DNA of 43,982 nt from contig MU864062.1 in the NCBI GenBank assembly GCA_033296885.1, positions 1 to 43,982 on the forward strand. The letters are read 5' to 3'. The translations under genes and the position numbers were made by a program. A model generated the notes under the pieces. It was not told the origin of the DNA. It saw nothing but the letters and a program-made list of their open reading frames with translations, and made no database searches. This stretch comes from Triangularia verruculosa. Its lineage: Eukaryota > Ascomycota > Sordariomycetes > Sordariales > Podosporaceae. Numbering within the stretch: the first letter of the stretch is position 1; each line of letters starts with the position of its first letter. This document shows, in pieces, positions 33,704-43,894 of this stretch.

Positions 33704-36410
33704 ATGGCGGGGTTTTTCCAGAAACTTAAAGGTGCCGGCACTGTATGTACACCTAAATGTTCCGAGCGCGGGTGTTTATTTAGGCTTGCTGCTGCGTGAA
33801 ACCCGATGTTCAATGTCGCCGGCTCTCTACCTACGTTACTAACACTGGACCTAGGCAAGCTCCAAGTCTGACAGCAGCGCATCGGCAAAGGGAAGGAGCA
33901 AAGAAAAGGATGAATCTGCACTGGACTTGACACCTGTGGAGAGATTGCTACAACATGCTGGCGCGATCAGACCGGATGGCAGTGACAAGTTCTTTGGTCT
34001 GGAAAACGTAAGACTTGCTCCAACATGGGCTCAAGGTGTACCTCAGAAAGCTAACATGCTGTTCTTAGTTCGGAAACACATGGTATGCCCAGCTCCTGTG
34101 GTGGGAACCTGCAGGCCACGACTAACCCGATATTGTAACAGCTACTGCAACTCCATACTGCAGGCACTCTACTATTCTGAGCCCTTCCGAGAAAATGTCG
34201 TCAATTACCCTCTGTTTCCCCCCGACAGCATACACAAGAAGGTCAATGTGTCAATACGAGAACCGATACAGACAAACGCAAAGGACGCAAAGGACGCAAA
34301 AGGGAAAGCCGTCTCAGCCCAGGCCAAACAGCGACAGGTATTGGGTGGAGGGCAGTTGGCCCCCGGTGTCACACCTGTGCGTCCCGAGGACAGGCCCGAT
34401 GCGCCCGAGTACAAGAAGAAACAGGCCATGCTCAAAGGCCCGGTCCTGGATCTTGCGCAGGAGAACCCGGATGCATACGGCATGCAGGAATGCACATTTA
34501 CCGGTCTCAAGGACATCTTTACAGCCTTGATTGAGAGCCAGTCCCGGACGGGCGTTCTAAGCCCGCAACGATTCTTGGATATATTCAAGCGGGATAACGA
34601 GATGTTCCGGAACTCAATGCACCAGGACGCGCACGAATTCTACGGCTTGATCCTGAACGATGTCATTGCCAACGTGGAGGCGAATGCCAAACGCATGCAG
34701 GAACAGGCAGAAGGTGGCAGCAAGGACGGCGTAATACCCTCGCCAGACAATGCATCGGTGCACGACAGCAATGCGGCCAACACACGAACTCCCGGCGCCG
34801 GGTGGGTACACGACATTTTTGAAGGCGTTCTGACATCCGAGACCAGGTGCTTGACCTGCGAAGCAGCCTCACAACGAGACGAGACATTTTTGGATCTGTC
34901 GATCGATCTGGAGGAGCATTCATCAGTAACGTCATGTCTGCAAAAGTTTTCAGCTGAAGAAATGCTGTGCGAGCGGAACAAGTTCCACTGCGACCACTGT
35001 GGTGGTTTGCAAGAGGCTGAAAAGCGGATGAAGGTCAAAAAATTACCAAAAGTACTGGCGCTGCATCTAAAAAGGTTCAAGTACACTGAGGATTACAGTC
35101 GGCTACAGAAGCTCTTCCATCGGATAGTATACCCATATCACATCCGCATGTTCAACACAACGGATGACGCCGAGGACCAGGACCGGTTGTATGAGCTATA
35201 TGCGGTTGTCATTCACATCGGAGGTAATGCCTACCACGGTCACTATGTGGCGGTGATCAAAACTAAGGACCGAGGCTGGCTTCTCTTCGACGACGAGATG
35301 GTGGAGCCGGTAGATAAGCACTTTGTTAAGAATTTCTTCGGTGACAAACCAGGAATGGCGTGCGCGTACGTACTGTTTTACCAAGAAACCACGTGGGAAA
35401 AGGTACGGGAAGAGATGGACGCAGAGGGCTTGGATCAAGTACAGGAGGCCAGCGAAGCGGCAGATCTCGCATCAACCACAGTGACGGCCGAGCAGACCAA
35501 TGGCACGCACCCACCACCATTGACAAGGCTCAGCACACAACCGTTACCGACGTTGGAAGAAAACGAAACGCTGGCCACTTTGGAGCAAGCAAAATCTGCG
35601 CCACTAGACAGTTTAAGCCCAGTATCCGTACTGGCCTCGCCAGTCAACCCAGCCGAACCGGAAGGTTACGGTCACCCATTGGTAGCCGCACCACCACCAG
35701 GCTCAGCCGTCATGACAAAAGCAGACGAAGCAGCAACAATACCCGCCAAGTCAAAGGAAGAAATCAAAAGGGAGCAGAAGCTGCAAGAAAAGGCTGAGAA
35801 AGCCCGGAAAGCCGCAGAGAAGGCAGCCGAAAAGGGGGCTTCCAAGCTCGCCACCAAAGAGAAAGTCGACAAGTCCCGCGACTCCACGACCGAAGATGAG
35901 GAAGAGAAACGCCGTAAGAAGGACGCCGCTGCTTCCGACTCTTTTGCCGTCGAAAGCCCCACCACTGACAAGCTCACGGGCCCGTCAGGCTTCTTCAACC
36001 GCGCCGGTCGCAATAGTAAAACGATGACGCGGAAGAGCCTTGCTTTTCTCAAGAGCAACGACAAGGACAAGGATAAGACCAACGATAGGGCGGCCGATAG
36101 GAGTGACAGGAGCGACAAGGCGGAAAGCAGGACCAGTACTGCTGCTGGGGAGTCGAGCAACAGCCATGATACGTTGCCTCCGGTGCCGTCATTCAGCCAC
36201 TTGCCCCATCTCAATGGTGTCAGAAGCAATGGGACGTCGTCTTCGCCATCGCAGAATGGACATTCTTCCGGACTATCGCGATCAGACACGGTGCCCGAAA
36301 TTGGGGGGAGTCCGACGAAGGATAAGGATCATCAAAAGCCGGCGCTGATGGAGAGGTTGACGTTTGGGCTAGGGAAGAAGAAGAGTGGAAAGTTTCTGGG
36401 GCTGTCTTAG
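33704..36410 (+). CDS. creB: CreB-type ubiquitin-specific protease (carbon catabolite repression; Ubp9/Ubp13 family)
   Basis: Four exons: 33704-33742, 33855-34007, 34069-34082 and 34142-36410, giving 824 residues. Introns are 112, 61 and 59 bases, each with a CTAAC branch site. Exon 3 is only 14 bases and encodes FGNTC. The Cys box FGNTCYCNSILQ has catalytic Cys69, whose codon is split by intron 3. The His box is GNAYHGHY (His436), followed by WLLFDDEMV (Asp452/453). A zinc-ribbon pair is visible (CLTC and CDHC). The N terminus MAGFFQKLKG and the LTPVERLLQHAG...PDGSDKFFG lead-in match CreB. The tail (about 500-824) is Lys/Glu/Ala-rich with a coiled coil, then disordered. CreB is a deubiquitinase acting with the WD40 protein CreC in carbon catabolite repression and stabilising sugar transporters. 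Family identity is strong. Confidence 0.93.
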
Positions 36411-39123
36411 AAGGACGGCCATGGTGGTGGGAGAGGGTGTATGAGGGGCGGCGGGTGTTGTGATGAGTGAAATGATGTGAATTGTTTGAAAGAGCGCGCG
36501 CGGTTTGAAGGCAAAAGGAACAAATACCTTATGTAATTGTTAATGATTTGCTTTTGCAGAGATGAGGTTGTTTAGAGTGCCACTCGGCTTGTAAATGGGG
36601 GCTGGTTAGGAGGGGGAAAGGAACATGGATACAAGGGCAGCGAAAGGGGGCAGGGGGGTTACTGGTGCTCAGTATCGTTACAACGAGGCAAAGACAGAGG
36701 AAGAGTAGTGTGGATAGATGGGTGGCTGTCAGTTTATTTGTGGTGGTGATGGTGCTAAGGGTCTGGTTGGAATAGGTGATTCTGTTTCAAAGTTTTTATT
36801 TTTTCAAATGGGGTTTTAGCGATGGGGGGGGATTGTAGATAAAAAGAGATTCTACTTCTTCGCAAATATTATTTACATGAGTTCTTCGCCCCGGCTTTAC
36901 GTTCAGAACTTGGGTTGCATGGGTGGAGGTGGGTTGCATTGCGTGGATGATGTCGAGAAGAGTATATCTTCTTACCAAGCCAGGGAGACAGAGTAGACCC
37001 CGTGGTTCTATGGTACTGCTTTATGCCTCGATTTGGTTTGTAGCTGTATGTGGTGGTTTTTTTTTTGGTGTTTTCTAATTGCTGTGAGATAGCCATTCAG
37101 GTTGCTTGGTAGGAAATAATAAAGCTTTTGTGTGTGTGTGTGGGTGTGTGTGGGTGTGTGACAGAAAAGAATTCGGGGGGCCCAAGGGGGGTGGATGAGA
37201 AGGCTAGGTAGATGACTTGTCGATTCACATGTGTTTTGCTGGAGGATGGTAATCTGGGATGCCTATATCTGTTTTTGAAGGGCTGTTAGTGGGTACCCTT
37301 TCTCTTGCTTCATTTTAACATTTTGTACCATAGTTGTCATAGGTTGTCTGTTGACTATCTTGATGGTCTTGCCCAACATAGGTACCTACTTTGATGACTC
37401 TTGCAATGCTGTCTTTAACACCTGATTGCCTGAGTTGGGTGTTGACAGTCTCGTGGTATTTGTCTTGAACAATTTTGGTATATCTCCACCACAATGTATT
37501 GCTGTTATCAGAGAAACATCGCTGGGGCGGTGATAACCATTGCAAATCGTGACATACACCCGACTACAAGTTGGTACCATACGGTTGTGTTAATCGGGTG
37601 TAAATAGATGGGCTTGTGTGGTTGATGCTGGGAACTCCAACACGTGATCCGCGAAACAACAACACCACTAATGAGCTCCAATGTAATGACGTACATCATC
37701 AGCTTCTATATTGAATAGCGGCTAGTTGGATGGTTACCTGTCTAGGATAGCCCTCTGAGAGATACTGCCCAGGTAGGTATAGTCACAGGTTGTGGATCTA
37801 TGCTGGGAGTTGAAGGGGGGCCCACGGGAAGGGAGCTAATGCATTCAGGAGTGTCTGTTTTTAGTTACAGAGGGTGGACAAGGCGGGAAGGGCGAGGCTA
37901 TGGTGGATGTAGGTGACATGTACCTTGCCTGGTGGCTGTCGGAGGGTTTCTTGGCGGATGTCGTGGTGATGGTAGATTACAGGTTGATGTACTTGAGATA
38001 CGGTAGGCGTAGCGACCGACTGTTGGTAGTATCAAGATAAGGCGAAGAGTGAGCGCGCAACTTCTTGTCTGTATTGAACGTCGAAGCCTCAAGTGAGAGC
38101 TTCGGCTGACTCATGAAGCGATAGTATCTTGAAGAGATTAATATTCGGAACAGAAGGCTGAGCTCCTGCGAGGAGGAACTTTGGGATTGGAGAACTAAGG
38201 TATGTGGAGATACAATGTGACAAGACAGTTGCAATAACGGTATCGTCCCACTTCATTTCCATTGGACAGACTGTGTGGTCTCGGTTTGGTTGGCTCTTGT
38301 GATCTCCCCTTCGCTTTCACGGCATGGGTGGCTTGCTGGTGTCATGCTGTGGATCATGAGTCTCTAGGTGAAGAGAAGAGCTCAAGGGCATACGCGCCGA
38401 GAGCCTGGATTATCTGTCTTGATACCGCCGCGGGTTAAAAGTGTTGAACTTTCTCCAGTGAGGTGTTCTGCTAACCATGATTTCTCAAGGTGCGTGGTGT
38501 GATGTAATTGAGGGGGTGTGTGAGCAGGAAATACACCTTGGGTGCGATGACAGCTGTGTAAGTACCGGACGTTGGGCTGGTAAACCCCCGCGTGCCTGAT
38601 GGAACAGAGAGGCTCAAAAAGAAGCATGAGATTGACGGCCCAGCAGCTGGTCGGGTGTCCAATGAGGAAAGAGCTGATGTCTCATTTATTACACACGATA
38701 GGTTGGCAACCACGTGGACCGTCAAGGTTCTCACCTCTCAGCAATAATCCGTGGAAAGCTTGCATTCTCTATTCTTCCAGGTTTTTCTCTCATCAGATGG
38801 TTTTTTTGATTCCCACTTACACATGCCTAATGGCGAGACTGATGTTACACAACTCTGGCAGACTAGCAAGTTCATCCGGAAATATTGCCCGGTAGAACAT
38901 GGCTCCTGCCTGTCTTTGGGAAGTCAGATGACAGACAGACAAACTGCTCTGTTCTCAAGCACCGGCATACAACATCCAGGATGTCGTGCAACAAGGTTCC
39001 CGAGACAACGGCAGCCTTGCGCGACCGGGTGAGTGAGGCCCGCGGTGAGATGGGAGGTTGATGGTGGATATCCCGCCTTTTTGCTGCTAATTATCCGGTT
39101 GGCTTCTGGCGGGGCCTTCTTCA

Positions 39124-39484
39124 GGCTAAATGAGGAACATGCACCGGGTTACCGGGTCAAGTCGAACATCTCGGTTTCCACAGCTCTAGTGGAACATGCG
39201 CTGCATCAAACTTGCAAACAGAGAGACCCCTCCGCCACGTCTGTCCGGAGCCATTTCCCTGCGTTCCATTCGGATGGTATCATGGTACCAGGTGAGCTTG
39301 TTCAGATCTAGACCAATATGGCAGTTCAGCCGCCCCCCAAAAAGAGACTTCGCGATATCCCTTTTTGGATCACCAGGTCTGAAAAGGGACCCATTTGATA
39401 TCATGAAGATATCTCAAAGTGAGCCTCGAAGGGCTAGGAACAGAGCCGGCACTGGGTACATACAACAGGGTGCTACGAGGCTAA
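39124..39484 (+). promoter_or_regulatory. Cluster of GGCTAR sites (XlnR/Xyr1-like) upstream of xylose reductase
   Basis: GGCTAA at 39124-39129 (followed by A), GGCTAG at 39432-39437 and GGCTAA at 39479-39484, all on the plus strand and 0.8-1.2 kb before the ATG. GGCTAR is the core recognised by the xylan/xylose activator XlnR/Xyr1. Two SYGGRG matches for the CreA repressor lie nearer the gene, CTGGGG at 39842-39847 and CCGGAG on the minus strand at 40024-40029. These are motif matches only; occupancy is inferred. Confidence 0.4.
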
Positions 39485-40063
39485 TTCCTGTACCTTTTTA
39501 ACGACCAGCTCGTTCGTGATACTCCACACACCCCTCGAAGAATCCACAGCTTCTCCAACAAAAAAAGAGATGCCCGTTTCAACCGCACAAATGGGCTCTC
39601 ACCAACCGGGTCCACCAGCCTTGAGCTCCGTGTCGGCGGACAATGCCACAGGCGGGTTGCTCCCATTACCCATGCCAATCAAGCAGGCAAGGTCGGGAAG
39701 ATAGCCGCCTCACGCATCTCAACATCTCGCTGCTGGCCAGTAGAAACCTGAGCTTTTTCCATGCCAGCCGAGATCATCGAGACCTTGGTCATGCGACTGT
39801 CGCATTCAAGCACCGCAGAGAGGCCGCAGGTGAGGGGTCCCCTGGGGTTCTATCTTGTGCTCCCGCCCTGTATGACGATGCGAGCGGGTCTTGGAATTGG
39901 GACACGGGAGAGGGGGAGGAGATGGGCGGGATGGAATGACCCTGCTCGACGGCACATCATCTAGATGAAGCGCAACTCGGCGCAAAGCCCAAGGGTGGAC
40001 ACAGGGTGGGAGGGTGTCTTCCCCTCCGGTTGTCCAAAGCTTAGTATGGAGACGGCCGGCCGG

Positions 40064-40070
40064 TATAAGT
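40064..40070 (+). promoter_or_regulatory. TATA-like element of xylose reductase
   Basis: TATAAGT 229 bases before the ATG at 40299, following a GC-rich palindromic stretch GGCCGGCCGG. The spacing would put transcription start near 40095-40130 and give a 170-200 base leader. Confidence 0.4.
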
Positions 40071-40298
40071 ACGGGCTGGCACCTCCCTCGACACCCTCAT
40101 GACGTTCCAGCTGATCTCTCCTCACATATCCATCTTCGTTCTTCCATTCCATCCCGTGAGTGAAACCCCCACTGTCACCACCTCGGACACACCTTCCCAC
40201 CCCTATCAACTTTCTGCCCCTTTGAGGCTCCGTGGACGAAACCTTGAGGGAGGAAGCACTGACAGAACCCCTTGGACATCAGACAAAAAACCGACACA

Positions 40299-41636
40299 AT
40301 GGCCCCCGTCATCAAGCTTAACAGCGGCTACGACATGCCCCAGGTGGGCTTCGGTCTCTGGAAGGTCGACAACGCCGTCGCCGCTGATGTCGTTTACAAT
40401 GCCATCAAGGCCGGTTACCGTCTCTTCGACGGCGCCTGCGGTAAGTCGAGACCCATCTCTTCATTTCGTTACACACAAGGGCATCTTGGACACCACATCT
40501 CGGACTCCTGGTTGTACCTCAATTCTCAAGGCTCATGGTGGGCGTTGCGTGAAAATGAGGGACAGGAGTAATAGTTCAGAACATTGCTACCCCGCCCCCT
40601 CGTTGCTCTGCCCCACCAAGGTACGAGCACGCGGGGTGGGGATAGACGGGATGAGGGGCACCCAGAGAAGTCCCGCATCATCGGTGATCGGGTGATTCAG
40701 TGCCGTGATGTTTCCAGCAATCACAGACACAAGCTGACATGGCTGGATTGCAGACTACGGCAACGAGGTTGAGTGCGGCAAGGGTGTTGCCCGTGCCATC
40801 TCTGAGGGTATCGTGAAGCGTGAGGAGCTCTTCATCGTCTCCAAGCTCTGGAACACCTTCCACGATGGTGAGCGCGTCCAGCCCATCGTCAAGAAGCAGC
40901 TCGCCGACTGGGGCATCGACTACTTCGACCTTTACCTCATCCACTTCCCCGTCGCCCTTGAGTATGTCGACCCCTCCGTCCGCTACCCTCCCGGCTGGCA
41001 CTACCAGGGCGATGAGATTCGGCCCAGCAAGGCCACCATCCAGGAGACCTGGACCGCCATGGAGAGCCTCGTCGATGCCGGCCTCTCCCGCAGCATTGGT
41101 ATCTCCAACTTCCAGGCCCAGCTGATCTACGACCTCCTCCGCTACGCCAAGATCCGCCCTGCTACCCTCCAGATCGAGCACCACCCCTTCCTCGTCCAAC
41201 AAGAGCTCCTCAACCTTGCCAAGCGCGAGGGCATCGCCGTCACTGCCTACAGCTCTTTCGGCCCTGCCTCTTTCCTCGAGTTCAACATGCAGCACGCTGT
41301 CAAGCTCACTCCCCTCATGGAGGACGAGACCATCAAGTCCATCGCCGCCAAGTACAACCGTCCTGCCTCCCAGATCCTCCTCCGCTGGGCCACCCAGCGC
41401 GGCCTTGCCGTCATCCCCAAGTCCAGCAGACAGGAGACCATGGTTTCCAACTTCCAAAACACCGACTTTGATCTCTCCGAGGAGGACATTGCCACCATCA
41501 CCGGCTTCAACCGCGGCATCCGCTTCAACCAGCCCTCCAACGTAAGCTACAGCCCCTGTCAGCGCTTTTCTAGTTTCACTAGGCTAACAAATAACAATAG
41601 TACTTTCCCACTGAGCTCCTCTGGATCTTTGGCTAA
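40299..41636 (+). CDS. xyl1: NAD(P)H-dependent D-xylose reductase (aldo-keto reductase family 2)
   Basis: Three exons: 40299-40440, 40754-41541 and 41601-41636, giving 321 residues, the usual length. Intron 1 is long (313 bases, GTAAGT to TTGCAG) and splits Asp48 in the DGACDYGNE motif. Intron 2 is 59 bases (GTAAGC, GGCTAAC, AATAG), and the last exon encodes only YFPTELLWIFG. The aldo-keto tetrad is complete: Asp44, Tyr49, Lys78 and His111. The cofactor loop reads VIPKSSRQE with Lys270, Ser271, Ser272 and Arg273; many yeast enzymes have IPKSN here. The enzyme reduces D-xylose to xylitol (and L-arabinose to arabitol), the first step of the fungal pentose pathway in the cytosol. Upstream XlnR- and CreA-like sites suit xylose induction and glucose repression. 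The 3' end lies about 0.2 kb from a RIP-mutated AT-rich island. Confidence 0.95.
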
Positions 41637-41652
41637 ACTAGCCAATGTGGTG

Positions 41653-41733
41653 AAAAAGTCAAATAAACCAAAAAAATAAAAATAAAATTTAAAATGGATT
41701 TAAAACACCCCGATTTGATTTATTTGATTTTTT
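41653..41733. other. Inverted repeat just after the xylose reductase stop
   Basis: A 15-base arm AAAAAGTCAAATAAA (41653-41667) pairs with TTTATTTGATTTTTT (41719-41733) with one mismatch, separated by about 50 A/T-rich bases. It starts 17 bases after the stop codon and may form a hairpin in the 3' UTR, or may mark the edge of an inserted element. Confidence 0.6.
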
Positions 41734-41960
41734 TCTGTTTTAAAAAAAACATTGGTGGTGGTATAAGTCAATATGCTTGGTCTAGCGGTTTAACCCCAAC
41801 CTTACACCACCCCCTATACACAGCACATAGCTCTTTCCCCTTCAATATATTCCTTCCTTAATATTATACTATTAGTACAGTGTAGGATTCAGCCATTTAT
41901 ATACGGGGTATATATCTATCTATATTAGTTATAGTATATAGTCTTACTATCGATATAGTA

Positions 41961-42068
41961 GATAATTACGATTACTATAATATTACTAACCACTAAAATA
42001 TCGCTAACTATTATAATATCGCCAGCTATTAAAGTATCGTTAACTACTATAATATCGCCAACTATAAT
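41961..42068 (+). repeat. Six-copy 18-base tandem repeat in the RIP island
   Basis: Six back-to-back 18-base units at 41961, 41979, 41997, 42015, 42033 and 42051, close to AATATCGCTAACTATTAT. Copies 3-6 are most alike. Many differences between copies are C/T or A/G changes, as RIP would leave. Confidence 0.8.
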
Positions 42069-42600
42069 CTACTAAGTAATAATAAAGTTACTAATTAAGT
42101 ATATTAATCTTCTAATACCTATATAGTTTATAGGTTTAAAATTTAGGATTTTTTTTAACGCTTTAATTATTACTAAGTTAAACGGTATTTTAAAATTCGA
42201 ATATACGTTTTCTTTATTTTTAACTTTATAAATAAATACGCCGTTATTATTCGAATTCTTTATTTCTCTACTATCGCCCTTTAATAAACTATAAACGGTC
42301 TATATAATTAGTTTAGTTAAAGAGGGATCTAACCCCTATTTATATATTAGTTTTAATATTAATACCGTCGCCGGTTATAAAAAACGTATTTTAATTTATA
42401 CCGATATTATATACCTATAACTACCTTACTATATACGGATATATTATAATAAAAGTTATAAACTTATATATATATATATAAGTATATTATATTAAGGTTA
42501 ATTATTATCTACTATTATTATATTACGAATTTATTTTCTATTCTTTATTTTAAAGGGAGTCTTCGGAAATGTTTTTTACATTACTTTTCTAATAAATATC

Positions 42601-43293
42601 AATGAACTTTCTCTTAGTATTTTACTATAGTACCGGAAAGATATTATATAGCAACCTCTTTATAGTTATTCTATATTTAAAAAGGGTATTATAATTAATA
42701 TAGATTTTATTACCGAATAGCTTTTTATTTTGAACTAAGAACGTAAAGTCCGGATAGCCTTATATTAAAATAAAATAAAAACTATTACCGTTAAGGTAAA
42801 AGCTATTAAAAGGTTTTACTACGAAATCTATGAAGTACCCTTCTCAATAAAGTAGTAGTTTACTATTTATATTAGCATTATTAAGTATAAGAAGAAAGCC
42901 GACGGGGTAGTAGAGACCTTAAGTAATAAGATACTAGCGATTATTTAAAAGAACTATAAAAAAGTAATTACTAAAAAACGGTTTTACTACAAAATATACC
43001 CCTAAGTATTTTATAACGGATATATTTAAAAAGTCTATAATAGGATAGCGAAGTATAAAAAAACTATTACTAAAACTACCGAAACTATTAAAACTATTAA
43101 TCGTAATAAGAATATAGAGACTAATGCTAATAATATAATAACTACTATACCTAACGCCAGTAGTATAATAGCTACTATACCCAACGCCAGTAGTATAATA
43201 GCTACTATACCTAACACTAATAGTACAATAGCTACTACACCTTTAAATCTCGTAAATATAATAACTAATAAAGGGTCCTTTTACAAATTATAC
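42601..43293 (+). pseudogene. Eroded open frame with a repeated domain inside the RIP island
   Basis: Read in the frame of base 42781, the sequence keeps a coherent Lys/Tyr/Ile-rich protein texture. Stops at 42628, 42649, 42718, 42736, 42766, 42853, 42856, 42946, 43003 and 43027 are all TAA or TAG, none TGA; these are what CAA and CAG codons become under RIP. The run from 43030 to 43293 is open. Three diverged copies of one short domain are visible at the protein level, beginning near 42811 (RFYYEIY), 42976 (KRFYYKIY) and 43264-43273 (SFYKLY); the last two each lead into AKYKK. The family is unknown to me. It could be an element-encoded protein or a duplicated host gene. Confidence 0.45.
43121..43243 (+). 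repeat. 30-base tandem repeat, about four copies, in the RIP island
   Basis: The 30-base period runs from 43121 to 43243, with full units at 43141, 43171 and 43201 and partial units on both sides. In the eroded frame each unit encodes a 10-residue repeat of the form (A/T)TIPNASSII. A longer diverged duplication surrounds it: about 43045-43125 resembles 43340-43420. Confidence 0.8.
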
Positions 43294-43894
43294 TGATGAA
43301 AATATTATAGTAAATACACTTAAAGAAAATATAACAAAACAGCGAAGTATAAAAAACTATTATTAAAGCTACTAAAGTTACTAAAGTTATTAATTATAGT
43401 AGGGATATAGAAATTAACGTTAATAATATAATAGCTACTATACTTTTAAATCTACTATTCAACTTAGATAAAGTAACTACCGATATTATATAAAGGGATA
43501 ACTCTATACTTTAATTATAATTTTAACCTAATAATAATTTTAGTAACTTTAATATTAATTATTGTAAGCGCCCTTGTAACGATTAAAGGAATATTCCTTA
43601 AAGGAATTAATAAAATAGAAATAACTATTAATATAATAGTAATTCTCCGTATTATAGTTTTTATAATAATAATAATAATAATTATAATTTTAATATAAAA
43701 AAAGGAAGAAATATATTTAAATTTAGGCGTTTTAAAAAACAAAATAATTATAGTACAGGATTTATAGTAAAAAGTTTTACTATATTAAAAAAAGATTTCA
43801 ATAGGAATTATTAATAGATAATTTTAATTTAGTATTTAAATAAGTAGTTAAAAAGTAAGGACGAAGAGGATTAAGGTAACTTTAATATTATTGT

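Larger units (their letters stand above)
36411..40298. other. Intergenic region between creB and xylose reductase, including the xyl1 promoter
   Basis: 3.9 kb with no supported gene. The left part has a GT/GGGT microsatellite (37128-37160). A 9-base inverted repeat TACACCCGA...TCGGGTGTA spans 37555-37602. A minus-strand frame of 76 codons (37315-37545) has balanced composition but no start context or known domain, and may be a gene fragment. The last kilobase holds candidate XlnR/Xyr1 and CreA sites and a TATA-like element for xylose reductase. Confidence 0.45.
41850..43890. mobile_element. AT-rich RIP-mutated island, probably a dead repeat element
   Basis: About 2 kb whose base composition breaks sharply from the rest of the window. 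TpA is abundant while CpA and TpG are nearly absent; for example bases 42181-42240 contain no CA or TG. CpG, CpC and CpT cytosines survive, the expected signature of repeat-induced point mutation, which acts on CpA in duplicated DNA. It contains tandem repeats at 41961-42068 and 43121-43243 and an eroded plus-strand frame. The kind of element is not identifiable by eye. It would be expected to carry H3K9me3 and DNA methylation in RIP-competent fungi. Confidence 0.75.

Noticed and set aside
40678..41457. 259-codon frame antisense to xylose reductase
   Set aside because: Leu/Gly/Asp/Glu-rich mirror of a C-rich third-position coding strand; no start context or domain.
41961..42068. CRISPR-like array
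   Set aside because: Units are contiguous with no spacers, and the organism is a eukaryote.
43035..43217. Minus-strand frame resembling a membrane protein with repeated LGIVAIILLA
   Set aside because: It is the reverse reading of the 30-base tandem array in RIP DNA, so hydrophobicity is a composition artefact.
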